From: Brenneria bubanii
Lineage (GTDB): Bacteria; Pseudomonadota; Gammaproteobacteria; Enterobacterales; Enterobacteriaceae
Assembly (NCBI RefSeq): GCF_022378355.1
Contig: NZ_JAKMAJ010000002.1
Location: 124,001-188,000, forward strand
DNA length: 64,000 nucleotides
Direction: 5' to 3'
Made by a program: the position numbers and the translations under genes. Of this stretch, positions 18,083 through 27,823 are shown in pieces; the first letter of the stretch is position 1, and every line of letters starts with the position of its first letter. The notes beneath the pieces are model-generated. The model ran no database searches. It was given only the letters and a program-made list of their open reading frames with translations, and had not been told where the DNA came from.

Positions 18083-19070
18083 GCGATTGACTGCCTGTAC
18101 GGCAGTGAACACGAATCCTAATCGCGGGCTGATGGCGGTACATTTCTGAGCTGCCTGTGCGGCAGTGAACTGGCTTATCTACCAATAATCCGGCGTCACG
18201 CGTTTCTGAGCTGCCTGTGCGGCAGTGAACAGGTGTAACCGGAACTGAGGAGGATTTCATCTTTTCTGAGCTGCCTGTGCGGCAGTGAACGGGATAATTA
18301 TCCGATTGGTGAAATCGCATTTTTTCTGAGCTGCCTGTGCGGCAGTGAACACTGTAGAAATGACTGGTGCCGTAAGCTCTCTTTTCTGAGCTGCCTGTGC
18401 GGCAGTGAACTCGCCCAGCTCACCAGTGCCACGACTGTAATATTTCTGAGCTGCCTGTACGGCAGTGAACCTGACTCTGAACCTTTTTAGCCGCTAAAGT
18501 CATTTCTGAGCTGCCTGTACGGCAGTGAACTAAACGTGATCGCCTCATAGAAAACGCCAAAATTTCTGAGCTGCCTGTACGGCAGTGAACTAAACGTGAC
18601 TCGTGAGGCACATTGCGCACACTTTCTGAGCTGCCTGTACGGCAGTGAACTTATCGGTCAAGAGGTTCGGCACCACATTTAATTTCTGAGCTGCCTGTAC
18701 GGCAGTGAACGTACAGAATGGACAGAAAAGATGTATGGTTTTTTTCTGAGCTGCCTGTACGGCAGTGAACTCATACTGCCCGTTAGCAACAGATATTGAT
18801 TCTTTCTGAGCTGCCTGTACGGCAGTGAACAGATAGCATATCGGCGCTCGTCCGTAGTCATTTTTCTGAGCTGCCTGTACGGCAGTGAACGGATCGTAGG
18901 CATTGGCACTGTATATGAAATTTTTCTGAGCTGCCTGTACGGCAGTGAACGAATCCAGTTCTGTTATTACCCAGTTTAGCCATTTCTGAGCTGCCTGTAC
19001 GGCAGTGAACTGTGGATTGAATACGACAAGATTTCCCCGATCTTTCTGAGCTGCCTGTACGGCAGTGAAC
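18083..19070 (-). CRISPR. Type I-F CRISPR array, 17 repeats and 16 spacers
   Basis: A 28-base repeat recurs with an exact 60-base period (28 + 32-base spacers). In the transcribed minus-strand sense it begins GTTCACTGCCGTACAGGCAG and ends CTCAGAAA, the type I-F (Csy4) repeat with a CTGCC/GGCAG stem. The trailer-end copy (18083-18110) has a degenerate end and marks the distal side. The five next copies (starting 18143 to 18383) carry G instead of A in the loop on the plus strand (TGTGC), while the other 11 carry TGTAC. All 16 spacers are 32 bases and differ. Spacers at 18531 and 18591 share their first nine bases. The leader end is at 19070. Confidence 0.99.
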
Positions 19071-19198
19071 AGTTAGAAAATCATCACTTTCACCTGATTG
19101 TTAAAGAAAAAAAGCGCTTACGCGATAAAAACCCTTTTTTATTGACTTGGCCAACCGTATCTAAAATCAATAAGTTAAGGTTGACCAAAAATAAAGGG
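19071..19198 (-). promoter_or_regulatory. CRISPR leader with IHF site
   Basis: This 128-base AT-rich segment separates the first repeat from cas6f. It contains an exact IHF consensus WATCAANNNNTTR on the plus strand at 19165-19177, about 95 bases from the repeat. It also contains AATAAAAAAGGGT on the minus strand (19143-19131), ending 60 bases before the repeat. IHF bending of leaders is required for spacer integration in type I-E and I-F systems. The array promoter should lie here. Confidence 0.8.
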
Positions 19199-19753
19199 TC
19201 AAAACCACGGCACGGTGGCTGTCGCACTCAGCCCATATGAACTGAACGTTCCCGTTACCGGCGTGTCCTGAATCGGCCCTTGCGAGATAAATAACCTGAA
19301 CATCTGACCGGATGACAAACTTCTTAACTGTAGATATGGCAAATTGGTGCGCTTCTCACAGGTAAATGGTATCCGTTCTACCGCCTGTTGCTCAGTCAGC
19401 CATCCTTTATTTACCGAACGACGCCGTAAACGCAGCGCACTGCTTTTCACCTGGATACGCTGCACCGTGCGAAATTTTACTCCGTCAGGCACCGGCTGAA
19501 CGTCGCTGGTTTGCGTATAGTCGCGCAGTCCTTTCAGCCAGGTCGCGCTTTGCAGTTCGGCTAATGCAGGCGATGAACCATGTATACGAATTTTTTCGCC
19601 GAGCGTCTTTCCCGCGTCGGGAAAACTCACCCCAATATCGCCGCTTCCCCGCTGCCCCAACGCCCGATGCAATTTGGCGAATAGCGCATTGAGCAAATCG
19701 GCTGCCGTGAACTCGGGGTCCGGCAGCACCTTTACCTCTAAAAAGTAATCCAT
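19199..19753 (-). CDS. cas6f: CRISPR RNA endoribonuclease Cas6f (Csy4)
   Basis: The 184-residue protein starts at the ATG at 19753 ([15 protein letters not shown]), preceded by AAGGA. Longer in-frame starts would overlap cas7f. It contains the ferredoxin-like half and the arginine-rich helix region ([15 protein letters not shown]) that docks into the repeat hairpin, and it ends [12 protein letters not shown] histidine near the [17 protein letters not shown] segment is the probable catalytic residue. It cuts pre-crRNA in each repeat and stays bound to the 3' hairpin. It is the last gene of the operon, ten bases after cas7f and next to the array. Confidence 0.95.
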   Translation of the reverse strand: MDYFLEVKVLPDPEFTAADLLNALFAKLHRALGQRGSGDIGVSFPDAGKTLGEKIRIHGSSPALAELQSATWLKGLRDYTQTSDVQPVPDGVKFRTVQRIQVKSSALRLRRRSVNKGWLTEQQAVERIPFTCEKRTNLPYLQLRSLSSGQMFRLFISQGPIQDTPVTGTFSSYGLSATATVPWF

Positions 19754-19763
19754 ACCCGCGTCC

Positions 19764-20768
19764 TTATTCCCCTTTCTCACCAAATACGCCGCCGCGGATC
19801 AACGTAGCGATAACATAGTGCTGTTGCTCTTTTTCCGGCGCGCTCCCTTTTGTCACCCAGTTATCCAGCAACGTGTAGAAATCCATTTTCTGCTTTGGCT
19901 GACGGTATGCTTTTCCCCGGCTGGTGACCGAGCCATAAGGTTCTACGGCAATAGGCCCCAGCGCCAGTTCGGTTGCCTCTGGATACCAATCATCAATAGT
20001 GCGCAGCGCATTGCCAATCTTTTGTGAATGCAGCGCGGCCACGCCGCCAACCTGATACAGAATTTTACTTTTCTTACTGCTGCTATCCAGCACCAGCTCC
20101 TGCGAAGGAAAGACTTCCTGACCGGCGCCGAGGCGCACGAACGCATCTATGGTGAAAAAGGCCGATCCCTCTCCCGCCAAGCCCTGTTCAATGGCTGCCG
20201 CCAGCTGCGCTAAATCGCCAGCCGGTTTACTAAACTGCCGTAGAGAATAATCTTCACTATTGAAAGTCCAGCGCTTCTCGCCTTGCGTCACCCTGACTTT
20301 TAGCGCCTCAGCCCCTACGCGGTTACGCCACAAAAATCGGCCATTGGCCAGATTTTCCGCATAGCGCGCCGCCAGCACGCCAAAGCCCTGTTGGTCGATA
20401 TAGTTGTCGATCACCCGCGATAATTCAGCCTGATAAGCCTGATCGTTACAGACGGAAGGCGTAGACAGATTCCCCAGTACGCGTAGTGAAAAACGGACTT
20501 TCAGCGTATCGGCATCAAAAGGCAGTGCGGCGACATCGACGCGTTGCAGGTTGGCTTTTTGGATTTCGGCATCCAGTTTTACCGGGTCGCTCGCCAGTGC
20601 GTTTTTCAGGCGGTTAGAGATCGTGCCGCGTACCGCTTTTTCTTTAATCTCGATCGGCAACCAGTCTGAAGATTGCTCCCAGGTTCCGGAAAACATCTGC
20701 GCGTCGGAATTTGCCAGCTTACGTTCAAACGCCAGGACCGATGCCGTTTTAATACTTGCTTTAGCCAT
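19764..20768 (-). CDS. cas7f: Cascade backbone protein Cas7f (Csy3)
   Basis: The 334-residue protein begins [20 protein letters not shown] and contains [23 protein letters not shown] and the [20 protein letters not shown] segment typical of Csy3. Six copies coat the crRNA spacer in the I-F surveillance complex. Length is close to the family's usual 340. AAGGATT gives a fair ribosome site. Eighteen bases separate it from cas5f. Confidence 0.95.
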   Translation of the reverse strand: MAKASIKTASVLAFERKLANSDAQMFSGTWEQSSDWLPIEIKEKAVRGTISNRLKNALASDPVKLDAEIQKANLQRVDVAALPFDADTLKVRFSLRVLGNLSTPSVCNDQAYQAELSRVIDNYIDQQGFGVLAARYAENLANGRFLWRNRVGAEALKVRVTQGEKRWTFNSEDYSLRQFSKPAGDLAQLAAAIEQGLAGEGSAFFTIDAFVRLGAGQEVFPSQELVLDSSSKKSKILYQVGGVAALHSQKIGNALRTIDDWYPEATELALGPIAVEPYGSVTSRGKAYRQPKQKMDFYTLLDNWVTKGSAPEKEQQHYVIATLIRGGVFGEKGE

Positions 20769-20786
20769 GATTAAATCCTTTTTCCG

Positions 20787-21737
20787 TTATTCATCATCGT
20801 CGTTAAATTGATCGTCATACATTTCAGGGACTACGGCGCGCTTGCTGCGACATTGATACCATCCCTCGTGGTAGTCGTAATGCCAGAGCACCGCCTGAAG
20901 ATCGTCGATACGATGCGCCCCACGCCACTCGCCGATGCCGTAAATAGACTCGGCAAAACAGAATGGCGTGGTGGTATCGCGGGTTTTAGCCACTTCGCCA
21001 GCGGCGTACAGCGGCGATATAGCCCGATATCCTGTCATGAGAGGCACCAGATAGCCCGGCGCAGGCTTCGGCAAATAACGCCAATCGACCTGTTCGCCAT
21101 CGACGCCCCCCTTATCTTCCACCGCACCCATTTTGAGAGCGGAGAAATCCAACCAGGCATCAAGCATTTCCGCATCAGGATTAGCGCGTTTTAATTGCTC
21201 AAAGTGATTTTTCAGCAGTTCGCTGCGATCCAGCAATACATAGCCGGGCAACAAACGGCGCATAACTCTGCGCGTTTGCGCGCCGTCTAATGGAAAAGCC
21301 GTCACAGTAATTTTACCAATCGCGGTGACAATACCGCCGGCCAGCCGCTGATTTACGCATAGTGTGGATAAATGCTCAGCCAGCGCTCGCGCGCCTTCGT
21401 CACCATCGGTAATCACGCCGCGACATTCGATCAGCAAAGAAACCGTCATATGCATACGACCTTCTTCATTGAACGCCGCGGTTTTCGCTTCTTTGGTTAA
21501 CGGGTTGCGCGTCAAGGCAAAAGCGCGTTCCCAACTGGAGCCATAAGCATGGAGCTGCTGTCTATGACAAATAACGCCGCAGCCGTGCAGCGTCAGATTA
21601 TGACTTTGCTGTAAGCGGCGAGAAAGGGCGTGAGAGTAGCCCAGAAAGTGGCTGATAGCCGGAAAACCGTAAGTTAACCCGGCGATGGCATTGGCGTTTT
21701 CTACGCTCACATGGTGCAAAATAATCAATGAACTCAT
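20787..21737 (-). CDS. cas5f: Cascade subunit Cas5f (Csy2)
   Basis: The start chosen is the ATG at 21737 ([20 protein letters not shown]), which follows GGAGGAA and overlaps the cas8f stop by four bases. It gives 316 residues. Conserved Csy2 features are [20 protein letters not shown], the [20 protein letters not shown] segment and the tail [13 protein letters not shown]. With Cas8f it caps the 5' handle of the crRNA. Confidence 0.94.
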   Translation of the reverse strand: MSSLIILHHVSVENANAIAGLTYGFPAISHFLGYSHALSRRLQQSHNLTLHGCGVICHRQQLHAYGSSWERAFALTRNPLTKEAKTAAFNEEGRMHMTVSLLIECRGVITDGDEGARALAEHLSTLCVNQRLAGGIVTAIGKITVTAFPLDGAQTRRVMRRLLPGYVLLDRSELLKNHFEQLKRANPDAEMLDAWLDFSALKMGAVEDKGGVDGEQVDWRYLPKPAPGYLVPLMTGYRAISPLYAAGEVAKTRDTTTPFCFAESIYGIGEWRGAHRIDDLQAVLWHYDYHEGWYQCRSKRAVVPEMYDDQFNDDDE

Positions 21738-23059
21738 GATATTTCCTCCGTCAGCGCGGACTCCCATTCGCGCATCCGACGTTTGAACAGCGCCGCCGTC
21801 GACCACTCACGCCGCTCCACCTCGCTGAAACGCAATTGTTCATCCTCCAACTGACGGTTTAGCCAAACGCCGAAATCATGGGCGACCTCTTGTCGCCAGT
21901 CACCGCCTTCGCGTTCAAATTTAAAATTTTGGTCGGATACCGCGCGATACGGATCGAGCCAAAGCTGCTGAGAGCGCTTTAACCGGCAGTTTTCGTCATC
22001 ACTCCAGTCCGCCGCCAGGTGCTGTATCGCGGCCACATAGTTAAATAAGCTATCAATAATGCTGTCGAGGTAGGTTCCGCGCTGCTGACGGATTTCCTGG
22101 GTGCTGCCGAAAGGCTTTACGCTGAGCAGAAACTGTCGCATCTGTCTCACCGACGGGCGCGCAAGATATTCAAATTCGCCGCGAGGATGAAAAATGGACT
22201 TATGCTGTAACGGCGGCTTCGCGATGCTTTCCCACACCGGCGCGGCGCAAGGCAATAAATAGGATTTTCCCCGGCGCCCGCTATTAAGAAACGAAATATT
22301 CTGCGGTTTGGTGCCGCCCATGTTCTGCGCGGCAAGGTTGGGATAGGACACCTCAATCCCTTCGTGCCGGCGCTGCTCTTTTCTGGCCTGACGTATCGCT
22401 TTAGCCTCATCGCTGAAACGCGCGGCCGTAATACGCTGATACAAAGCATGCGCCAATGAGGATGAATACAGCGGACTGATTAAATGATATTGGCGATTGT
22501 CAGGAGCATCGGATAAGGGAAAGTAGACTTGCTTGGCCAGCTTGTGGGAGCTCGGTTGCTTATCCGTCAGCGCCTGCCTGAAGCCGGCGATCCACTGCGC
22601 CAACTGTTGCGGATCGTCCGTTAGTGCGGCGAACGCGGAAGTATCGTCCCGCTGTAGTGCCGCGGCCAGCGAATCGCCCTGGTATTCAGTCTGTAGCAAT
22701 TTAGCTACATCCAGCGCAGCGGCGTTTCCTACCGCATCCACCTCCGGCTGCTTGAGCGCGGCGGTAGAAAGGTATGTCGGTTTTTCCTCATCAGGCGCCA
22801 TACTGAATACGCTGCTGCCTTTGGCGTCGCTGTGGGTAAACTTCAGCGCATGGGTGACCAGACTAATCTGCCCGGCGCGGGCAGCCGCATCGCTCAACCA
22901 GGTCTTGATTTGGTAACGGTAGTTAATATCCTGTCGCTCGGCCGCCAGCGCCGGTTCATCGCCGGCAAACTTTTTTTCCGCCGCTTCAAGTTTTAGACGT
23001 TTGCGGTTTTCGATGTAATCGATAATAAACCGGCTTAGTCCGTCGTCTTCCATCATCAT
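21734..23059 (-). CDS. cas8f: Cascade large subunit Cas8f (Csy1)
   Basis: The 441-residue protein shows Csy1 landmarks: an N-terminal helical part ([20 protein letters not shown]), [40 protein letters not shown] and the C-terminal [20 protein letters not shown]. Cas8f reads the GG/CC PAM and starts DNA unwinding. Three successive ATGs mark the start; AGGAGA lies so close to the first that the second or third is more likely used. It is 12 bases after cas2-3. Confidence 0.94.
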   Translation of the reverse strand: MMMEDDGLSRFIIDYIENRKRLKLEAAEKKFAGDEPALAAERQDINYRYQIKTWLSDAAARAGQISLVTHALKFTHSDAKGSSVFSMAPDEEKPTYLSTAALKQPEVDAVGNAAALDVAKLLQTEYQGDSLAAALQRDDTSAFAALTDDPQQLAQWIAGFRQALTDKQPSSHKLAKQVYFPLSDAPDNRQYHLISPLYSSSLAHALYQRITAARFSDEAKAIRQARKEQRRHEGIEVSYPNLAAQNMGGTKPQNISFLNSGRRGKSYLLPCAAPVWESIAKPPLQHKSIFHPRGEFEYLARPSVRQMRQFLLSVKPFGSTQEIRQQRGTYLDSIIDSLFNYVAAIQHLAADWSDDENCRLKRSQQLWLDPYRAVSDQNFKFEREGGDWRQEVAHDFGVWLNRQLEDEQLRFSEVERREWSTAALFKRRMREWESALTEEIS

Positions 23060-23071
23060 TCTCCTTTTATA

Positions 23072-26000
23072 TTACTCGAGTGCGCCAAACACCCCGAGTA
23101 GCGGGTGCCACAGCCACCTTTCGTTTTTCTCTTTATCACGTATCGGTAAGTTGATTTCGCCAAATCGCTGACTGACGACGCTGAGCTCCATATCCAGCTT
23201 TTCCGACAATTGCACATACAATTCCTGATAGTCCAGCGTCAGCCAACTACTGACGCCCGCGGCGAACGTCACGTCGACGGGATGGAAGACATAGCTTATT
23301 TTCCAACCATACTCGCCGCTGTCCGGCATTTTGAACACTGGCGCATCGCCCTCTTCGGCGATCCATAAATAATGCTGTTCATCGGGTGATGACTGGCGAA
23401 ACGGCATGCGGCGTTGCAGTTCGCCGCTCCAGTCAGCGGAAGTTTTCCACCATAATGCAGCGTAATAATCCGCCACATTACTCTTCATCCCCTGCATCGC
23501 TTTGCGCAGCATACGATGTTCCAGATCCACCAGATTTTCCGCCGGTTTTGGCGCTTCCCGCGTCTGAATCCGCGGGATAGCGCTGATAGCGCGATACTGG
23601 CTTTCCGTCAGTAGATCCGCCAGATCGTGGCTAACCAACGTTGGATCCACCGCCGCGGAAGATTCAAACCCCGGGCGACAATAGGCGGGATAGCAATCGC
23701 GCAGCGCCTTTACGTTCTTACGTAAAATATGCAGGTTCGGCGCGGCGGGTTCCTGCCGGCGATGGCGCTGAATTCGTCCAGCGAGCTGAATCAAAGAACG
23801 CATGGAACTGGGTTCGGCAATCGCCCAGTCATAATCATGGTCTCGACCTACCTCCGCGACCGAGGTTGCCAGCACCACAAACAGATGATGCCGTTCCTGG
23901 CCATGCGCCAGCGCCCGCCGGATTTCCGCCATCTGCCATAACGCGTCCGGATCATAACGGGTGAGCGAAGCATCCAGACGTTGCTCGATAAAAGAACGCA
24001 TTGCCAGCGGATGCCGACTGTGATAAACGCAGCAATGCACGTGGTAATCGTCAGGCGAAGGCATGGTTAGCAGGCGTCGAGCCACGGCGACCAACGGATT
24101 GATATTCGCCATCCGAATCAACCCCAACGACACGGTTTTGCCCGAAGAGTGCGTCTGATGATGAGCCTGATGCAGCAGCATCATCGATTGATGGAGACGT
24201 TCCGCGACACCGGCTATCACCGACTCGACTTTGGTATTGGCGATCGGAACCGGAACCAACTCAGCCAGACGCAACGCCGGCTGCTGTCGCAGCTTTTCCA
24301 CCCTTGCAGCCACAAAGGCGTTATGCGCCAGCTTAAAGGTCTTGCCCGTCTGGTGATCGCTTTGCTGCGCGTCATGTTCGTCAAACCAGGCGCAACAAAC
24401 GTTAACAGGCGTGTCAGGTTGGCCGCACGCTTGCTGAAAGTCTGCCCGCCCGCTGCGATAGGCATTAAATAACGTTTGAATCAATGCCGGCGGCAAGGTA
24501 GCCGATGAGAGCAGAACCCGGGAACCGAGCATCCCGGCCCAGTTCACTAATCGACATAAAGCAGGCAGATCGTTGATATCAAAGTCATCCGGTTCATCCA
24601 GCACCAGATCGGACGTTAACAAGCGCAACATGGGCGCGATCTGTTTACCGCCGCGTACGCCTTCCGTGGCGGGGATCAAATGATCGATCGTCGACACCAA
24701 TACCGGCGCGCTCAACAGTTTATGCAACATCGGACTTTTGTTTAACCAGGCGCTAAGACGGCCATCATCCAGACTACCGTCATAGCTAACGTACTGATGC
24801 TCGGCGAACAAGGCATCGGCGGACTCACTGCCCGACCGTTCGGCGGCATTGGCGACGTCGCGGTTAAGCGCATGCAGCATTTTTACAGCCTGTGAACCAA
24901 TCAGCACCGCCAAATCGTCATCCTGGAGCGTCAATTTTTCCCGTAGCGCATCGCCGGTTTGCAGCGTCAACGTTCGCAGCCCCAATGCGACGGAAAAACG
25001 ACAGCCCTGCTTTTCATCCGCTAATCCATACATAATACGGGCATTAGCGAAGGTTTTTCCGCAGCCGGTCGAAGCCATATTGACCCCGAAAAATCCCTGC
25101 CGAGCGGAACGCTCGCGCAGCGCGCTGGCCACGTCAAACGCGCGATCCTGCCAACGATATTTAGCGTGGGTACTGCGCTGCTTAAAACCCTTATGCCGGG
25201 TAATGGAGGGCAATGTTTTTTTCAACTGCGGCAGGCTACGCCCTAGCAACAGGGCATTCTGCCCGACGCCGATACAGTGCTCGTCCAGTTTCTGCTTCAG
25301 TTCTCCGGTCTGGCGATCGGTGTTGGCAATCGCGACATAATCAGCGTCCTGCCAACCCGTCGTCGGGGCGAGCGAAGAGTAGTGATGGTCGGCCAACATC
25401 AGCGTCAGACGCGCCAGATGGCTGGAAAAGCGCTGGCTAAGCTGACCATAGTGCGTCAGCGAGCCCAATTGCCTGGCACGCTCAGCAAATTTATGCGCTT
25501 TATCGCGCCACATCCTGCTACGTATCGGCGTACCGTGCGGAAAGCGCCAAATCTCCTGTTTTTCCCTTGCGCTCCACGCTTCTCTATCCCTATTGATAGA
25601 ATTCCACATGGCGGTCAATTGTTGCGTGAGCCAGCTATCAGCCTCTTCCGGCTGCGGAGGAAAGGTATAATTTTTGGCTGCCGGATAAGCGGGTAGACGA
25701 TGATGCGACACAATCAGCCAAGCGACAGTAACAGCCAGAGGCGACAACGTTTTAAAAGGATTGCTGAACGGTTCTAAACCGTCTTTTTGCAAACGCGCCA
25801 GCAGCCCGGCTTCATCCGCGATATCGATCTGGCTAAGAGCCGCCAGCCAGCCGGCATCATCACGATCGCCGACAAACGCCTGAAACAGGCGCAGGGAAAC
25901 CCACTCATGCCGATAGGGCTGGAAGGTTTTTCCCTTGCCGGACAACCCTTGTTGGAATAGCGCATTGGCTTTGCCAAAATCATGAAACAACCCGGCTATC

Positions 26001-26350
26001 GCGGCCAGCAGGCTAATCGTTTCAATGCTGTGCCATTGATTTTCATCCTGACATTTCAGAATATCGCGTTCGGTGGCGTTGGTCGGCACGACCCCCTGCG
26101 CGTTAAAACGACGTAGATTACCGACAATCCACAGTAATTCCGTCCGATTGGCGCTTTTTATCCAGTGACAGGCAACCGCGGTATTACGCCGGGCCGTTTT
26201 ACGCAACAGCTTACGTAGCGTATTCAATCCTTCCTGCGTAATCGCCGTCTGCCAGGTGCGTTCCCCTTTGCGTTCGGCAAACTGATCCAGCACGCGTCGG
26301 GTTTCGATTAGCGCCCGTTTATTACATTGGGAAACCAGCAGAATATTCAT
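23072..26350 (-). CDS. cas3: Fused Cas2-Cas3 nuclease-helicase
   Basis: From the ATG at 26350 (MNILLVSQCNKRALIETRRV), which overlaps the cas1 stop by four bases, the protein has 1092 residues. Residues about 1-95 are the Cas2 fold unique to type I-F. The HD nuclease follows (LFHDFGKANALF, His123-Asp124; later SHHRLPAY). The helicase has Walker A MASTGCGKTFANARI, Walker B LVLDEPDDFD, SSATLPPALI, and motif VI near QLAGRIQRHRR. It degrades target DNA after Cascade binding and integrates spacers with Cas1. All motifs look intact, so interference should be possible. Confidence 0.96.
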   Translation of the reverse strand: MNILLVSQCNKRALIETRRVLDQFAERKGERTWQTAITQEGLNTLRKLLRKTARRNTAVACHWIKSANRTELLWIVGNLRRFNAQGVVPTNATERDILKCQDENQWHSIETISLLAAIAGLFHDFGKANALFQQGLSGKGKTFQPYRHEWVSLRLFQAFVGDRDDAGWLAALSQIDIADEAGLLARLQKDGLEPFSNPFKTLSPLAVTVAWLIVSHHRLPAYPAAKNYTFPPQPEEADSWLTQQLTAMWNSINRDREAWSAREKQEIWRFPHGTPIRSRMWRDKAHKFAERARQLGSLTHYGQLSQRFSSHLARLTLMLADHHYSSLAPTTGWQDADYVAIANTDRQTGELKQKLDEHCIGVGQNALLLGRSLPQLKKTLPSITRHKGFKQRSTHAKYRWQDRAFDVASALRERSARQGFFGVNMASTGCGKTFANARIMYGLADEKQGCRFSVALGLRTLTLQTGDALREKLTLQDDDLAVLIGSQAVKMLHALNRDVANAAERSGSESADALFAEHQYVSYDGSLDDGRLSAWLNKSPMLHKLLSAPVLVSTIDHLIPATEGVRGGKQIAPMLRLLTSDLVLDEPDDFDINDLPALCRLVNWAGMLGSRVLLSSATLPPALIQTLFNAYRSGRADFQQACGQPDTPVNVCCAWFDEHDAQQSDHQTGKTFKLAHNAFVAARVEKLRQQPALRLAELVPVPIANTKVESVIAGVAERLHQSMMLLHQAHHQTHSSGKTVSLGLIRMANINPLVAVARRLLTMPSPDDYHVHCCVYHSRHPLAMRSFIEQRLDASLTRYDPDALWQMAEIRRALAHGQERHHLFVVLATSVAEVGRDHDYDWAIAEPSSMRSLIQLAGRIQRHRRQEPAAPNLHILRKNVKALRDCYPAYCRPGFESSAAVDPTLVSHDLADLLTESQYRAISAIPRIQTREAPKPAENLVDLEHRMLRKAMQGMKSNVADYYAALWWKTSADWSGELQRRMPFRQSSPDEQHYLWIAEEGDAPVFKMPDSGEYGWKISYVFHPVDVTFAAGVSSWLTLDYQELYVQLSEKLDMELSVVSQRFGEINLPIRDKEKNERWLWHPLLGVFGALE

Positions 26351-27327
26351 CGACCGACCTGACTTAATTGTCCGGCAACCGTTTGCAGCGCATCGATCAT
26401 TACATCCAGCGCCTCCGCCTGCTGAAAAGCATTCAGGCAACGCTGGCGGAACTCTTGTTCGTCATCGCCGGCCATCGCTGCAATGAACGCCTGCGGTAAT
26501 ATCAGCGCATCTTTAACCAGATCCGCGACATCGAACACCAATCCGCCGCGACGGGTTTTACCATGCAGAACTGCCAGCCCGTGCGGCAGGCCAATAACCC
26601 AAGTGGCGACCGCTGCCAATCCATAAGCCAGATAATTGCCGTGATCGAGAAAACGATTAGCCAGATCGACGCCGCAGCCTCGCTTCGCACGAACAAACTC
26701 ACCGTAATTGACGGCGTTGACTGCCAGCTTATACAGCGCTTTAGTCATCACCGCCTCCTGCGCTAAAAGATCGTTGCTGTTAGTGCAATGAGGCAAACTC
26801 TGTTCATAACGTTCAAGCAACATCTGTAGTCTGTCGTTACTCAACGCGAACCCCGGCTCTCTTTCCATACGACTATTCAACCAGTGACGGCGAATTTGTG
26901 TAATTCGCACCTTTTGAAAAGCCACCGCCGCCGCCAGCCGTTTTTCATCATCAAACCAGAAACTCACCCAGTCCTGTAAATATTCTGTCGGTCGATATTC
27001 ACTCTGCGGCGTCAGCCATGAAACGTCGACCTCGACCTCATTGGCTGAAAATAGCGGGGTTCCGCCTCCGCCGCAAAAACCGATCATCACGCCGGCACGA
27101 GCGAATTCACGCATGGCCGCCTGGGTAATTGACGTTCCGGTTCCCAACATAATGACGCTGGTATTGGCGATTGGGATATTCCAATATAATGATTGCTTCC
27201 CTTCATCGGTAACATATTCAACCCGCCCGCCATTGACCAAAATACGGCAATACTGCAGGTAATAAATATTAGAGCGCTTCGAGTGCAGAATAGTTTTTAA
27301 ATCAGAGGGGCTAAATGCATTATCCAT
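26347..27327 (-). CDS. cas1: CRISPR integrase Cas1 (type I-F)
   Basis: The 326-residue protein uses the ATG at 27327 (MDNAFSPSDLKTILH), with AGGA nine bases upstream; a TTG nine bases earlier is less likely. It carries YYLQYCRILV, GFCGGGGTPLF, the metal-ligand glutamate in LAQEAVMTKALYK, histidine in LPHGLAVLHG and aspartate in VFDVADLVKDALI. It heads the leftward operon cas1-cas2/3-cas8f-cas5f-cas7f-cas6f, with four-base overlaps at two junctions. The catalytic residues are retained, so adaptation is plausible. Confidence 0.96.
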   Translation of the reverse strand: MDNAFSPSDLKTILHSKRSNIYYLQYCRILVNGGRVEYVTDEGKQSLYWNIPIANTSVIMLGTGTSITQAAMREFARAGVMIGFCGGGGTPLFSANEVEVDVSWLTPQSEYRPTEYLQDWVSFWFDDEKRLAAAVAFQKVRITQIRRHWLNSRMEREPGFALSNDRLQMLLERYEQSLPHCTNSNDLLAQEAVMTKALYKLAVNAVNYGEFVRAKRGCGVDLANRFLDHGNYLAYGLAAVATWVIGLPHGLAVLHGKTRRGGLVFDVADLVKDALILPQAFIAAMAGDDEQEFRQRCLNAFQQAEALDVMIDALQTVAGQLSQVGR

Positions 27328-27591
27328 ATGCAACAATCCTGAGATATATACTTCACAAATGCCGTTTTTATAAGTTAGGCGTTATTTTATGAATAAGAAA
27401 TTACGCTAACATTAAATATAGAAAAGAAAATATTTATCGCAATCATTTACTTTAAAAGTGACAAAGCGAAATTTGAACTTCATCTAAGCGTAATATATCC
27501 AACGCGGTAAAACCGAGATCCCGCGCGTCCCTTTTGGTAGTCAGAGAGTTTGCGTAACCCTTTTTCACGACAAATTATATATATCAATTAA

Positions 27592-27715
27592 ATTCAATGA
27601 GTTATAAATGGTAAAATAAAAAGGGTATAACAGGCGCACTAACGATTGTTCTTTTGAAATCAATCAACTACTGTTGTTTGGCAACGGGTTCACTGCCGTA
27701 CAGGCAGTTACCAGT
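27592..27715 (+). CRISPR. Relic second CRISPR: leader motif plus one degenerate repeat
   Basis: GTTCACTGCCGTACAGGCAG at 27688-27707 equals the first 20 bases of the array repeat, but the remaining eight (TTACCAGT) do not match CTCAGAAA. It reads on the plus strand, away from cas1. Upstream, AATAAAAAGGGT ends at 27626, 61 bases before the repeat; in the functional leader AATAAAAAAGGGT ends 60 bases before its repeat. A one-mismatch IHF-like site lies at 27592-27604. No further repeat or spacer follows. The rest of 27328-27823 must also hold the cas operon promoter. Confidence 0.7.
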
Positions 27716-27781
27716 CAGGCAAACTCATACTTATCCGGTAAGACGTTAGCCGTTTTTGATAGCCTGATTAAACTGAGAAAA

Positions 27782-27820
27782 ACAGCGAAGCCATTCTCAT
27801 GCGGAGAATGGCTTCGCTGT
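27782..27820 (-). terminator. Terminator of the chemoreceptor gene
   Basis: ACAGCGAAGCCATTCTC (27782-27798) pairs perfectly over 17 bases with 27804-27820, with a five-base loop. In the minus direction it is followed by TTTTTCTC. It starts three bases after the chemoreceptor stop. Confidence 0.9.
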
Positions 27821-27823
27821 AGC

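Noticed and set aside
17238-18320. 360-codon minus-strand frame running from the CRISPR array into edd
   Set aside because: Its N-terminal part translates CRISPR repeats (the repeated VHCRTGSSE) and the rest is antisense to edd.
18420-18909. Short minus-strand frames inside the CRISPR array
   Set aside because: They consist of translated repeats and spacers and show periodic peptide repeats only because of the array.
19199-27327. Transposon-encoded (Tn7-like) type I-F variant
   Set aside because: cas1, cas2-3 and a full-length cas8f are all present and no tniQ or tns genes are nearby, so this is a canonical, nuclease-bearing I-F system.
27688-27823. A full second CRISPR array
   Set aside because: Only one degenerate repeat is present and no repeat recurs at 60-base spacing, so it is called a relic, not an array.
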